DNA of 64,000 nucleotides, taken from contig CAVOQE010000009.1 in assembly GCA_963698275.1 (NCBI GenBank), positions 496,001 through 560,000 of the forward strand, in the 5' to 3' direction. This DNA is from Anderseniella sp963698275. Its GTDB lineage: Bacteria; Pseudomonadota; Alphaproteobacteria; Rhizobiales; Aestuariivirgaceae. Below the pieces are notes generated by a model. The model was not told where the DNA came from. It did not search any database and worked only from the letters and a program-made list of their open reading frames with translations. How positions within the stretch are numbered: the stretch's first letter is position 1; every line of letters starts with the position of its first letter. Of the stretch, positions 63,227 to 64,000 are shown piece after piece. The translations under genes and the position numbers were made by a program.

Positions 63227-63850
63227 ATGTCAGACCCGTCCGGAAAGTCCAGCACTGAGACGCATCTTCCAGATGCGCAGTCCAGACACGCCAGTGGCTG
63301 GTGGATTGGACTGGGTATCATCCTGTGTGTGCTTCTTGTCGCGACCGCAGGGCTTGCGTCATTCACCGAAAATTCGCGCAAGATAATCAGGCCGGCCAAC
63401 CTGTCGGTGGATGGAATAGTGGTCCTGACCGGCGGCCCGGAGCGTATTCCCGCAGCGGTTCGTCTGCTTGAACGGAAAACCGCCAGGCGCCTGTTGATCT
63501 CCGGTGTTTATCCGGCAACCACCGCCCGGCAACTGAGTCGGATTACCCAGGCCGAGGCCAGCCTGTTCAAATGCTGCGTGGACTTGGACAAACGCGCGCC
63601 GGATACTCGCGGCAATGCGGCAGAAGCAGCAGACTGGGCGACCCGGCACAAGTTCAGAAAAATTGCGGTCGTCACCAGCGACTACCATATTCTGCGGGCC
63701 ATCGTCGAATTCTCGCGGGCCATGCCGAATGTCGAACTGGTGGCTTATCCGGTTACCAGCAGCGATGCCGGGAAACCTGCACGGTCGTTTTCAATGCTTC
63801 GCCTGTGGATCAGCGAATATATCAAATACCTGCTTGCGCTGCTGTTTTAA
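63227..63850 (+). CDS. YdcF family (DUF218) protein
   Basis: This 207-residue membrane-anchored protein has one N-terminal span (WWIGLGIILCVLLVATAGLA) and a DUF218 domain: DGIVVLTGGPERIPAAVRLL, RRLLISGVYP, RAPDTRGNAAEAADWATRHK and KIAVVTSDYHILRAIVEFSR. The family includes ElyC/SanA-type envelope proteins; the exact role is unknown. An in-frame TTG lies just before ATG 63227. The position between ftsX and plsC is conserved in Hyphomicrobiales. Confidence 0.87.
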   Translation: MSDPSGKSSTETHLPDAQSRHASGWWIGLGIILCVLLVATAGLASFTENSRKIIRPANLSVDGIVVLTGGPERIPAAVRLLERKTARRLLISGVYPATTARQLSRITQAEASLFKCCVDLDKRAPDTRGNAAEAADWATRHKFRKIAVVTSDYHILRAIVEFSRAMPNVELVAYPVTSSDAGKPARSFSMLRLWISEYIKYLLALLF

Positions 63851-63890
63851 CACGGTAGAAGCGGTCAGGATGCGGTAAGGGAGAATTGGG

Positions 63891-64000
63891 TGTGCTGGTG
63901 TTTCGGTCCTTACTGTTCAATCTGGTTTTCTATATCAATCTCGTCTTGTTTCTGGTGCTCGGCTTCTGGTTCATGTTCACACCAAGAAGCTGGTCCATAG
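63891..64000 (+). CDS. plsC: lysophospholipid acyltransferase PlsC (partial, N-terminus only)
   Basis: GTG 63891 opens a frame that runs off the window: about 36 residues, VLVFRSLLFNLVFYINLVLF then LVLGFWFMFTPRSW. This hydrophobic N-terminus is typical of 1-acyl-sn-glycerol-3-phosphate acyltransferases in Hyphomicrobiales, which follow ftsX-YdcF. TAAGGGAG lies about 10 bases upstream. The catalytic HX4D motif is beyond the window, so the call rests on the N-terminal pattern and synteny. Confidence 0.6.

Overview
The window looks like a chromosomal segment of an alphaproteobacterium close to the Hyphomicrobiales (Rhizobiales). The evidence is gene order and family content: acnA divergent from ccmABCDG, ispZ-ftsY-mtaB-dapF divergent from ffh-rpsP-rimM-trmD-rplS, then leuC, leuD, leuB and asd, lptM-lysA, and hpt / zinc-ribbon protein / ftsEX / YdcF / plsC. 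Coding density is high, GC content is moderate to high, and ATG/GTG/TTG starts are used. The genus cannot be fixed from sequence reading alone. I found no tRNA, rRNA, CRISPR array or prophage.

Layout. 1-1.7 kb: a MaoC hydratase (cut by the window edge) and a CitE-type lyase/thioesterase, resembling the mch-mcl2 pair of the ethylmalonyl-CoA pathway. 1.9-5.6 kb: a frameshifted pyridoxal kinase, DUF429, a threonine/serine dehydratase, DUF1330 and a secreted DUF1223 protein. 5.7-11.4 kb: aconitase divergent from the cytochrome c maturation genes ccmA, B, C, D, G. 11.4-16.6 kb: a MarR regulator and the operon dapF-mtaB-ftsY-ispZ, in which ftsY carries an apparent frameshift and a (tcaggc)35 microsatellite. 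16.9-21.2 kb: SRP protein and ribosome/tRNA maturation genes; L19 has an unusual helix-hairpin-helix tail. 21.2-26.6 kb: 45-bp tandem repeats, small membrane proteins, a methyltransferase, a cold-shock protein, UspA and a sodium:alanine symporter. 26.9-35.7 kb: leucine and aspartate-family biosynthesis (leuC, leuD, leuB, asd), interrupted by a metallopeptidase, an SDR, a lytic transglycosylase and a repeat-rich stretch. 35.8-46.4 kb: htpG, a candidate sRNA, DUF2794, Bax-inhibitor-1 protein, pterin dehydratase, tyrosine phosphatase, thpR, tesA divergent from ybbAP, cobalamin adenosyltransferase and a rhomboid protease. 46.6-50.1 kb: electron transfer flavoprotein plus 3-hydroxybutyryl-CoA dehydrogenase. 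50.2-51.0 kb: an IS5-family (IS427-like) insertion sequence. 51-64 kb: tlpA, argH, a Tat-exported phosphoesterase, lptM-lysA, a large TIGR02302/DUF4175 membrane protein, a second sRNA candidate, hpt, a zinc-ribbon protein, ftsEX, YdcF and the start of plsC.

The most notable unexplained structure is an intergenic repeat family of about 100 bp made of two hairpins (arm A: GATCAGG...CCTGATC; arm B: AGAGCAAC...ATGGGTTC...GAACCCAT...GTTGCTCT). It occurs at about ten places in both orientations, whole or internally deleted, and in five places it supplies the TAG stop codon of the upstream gene. The insertion sequence has landed exactly at the end of one copy. Two further repeat families, two candidate C-rich-loop small RNAs and two single-base frameshifts (pdxY, ftsY) are described separately.
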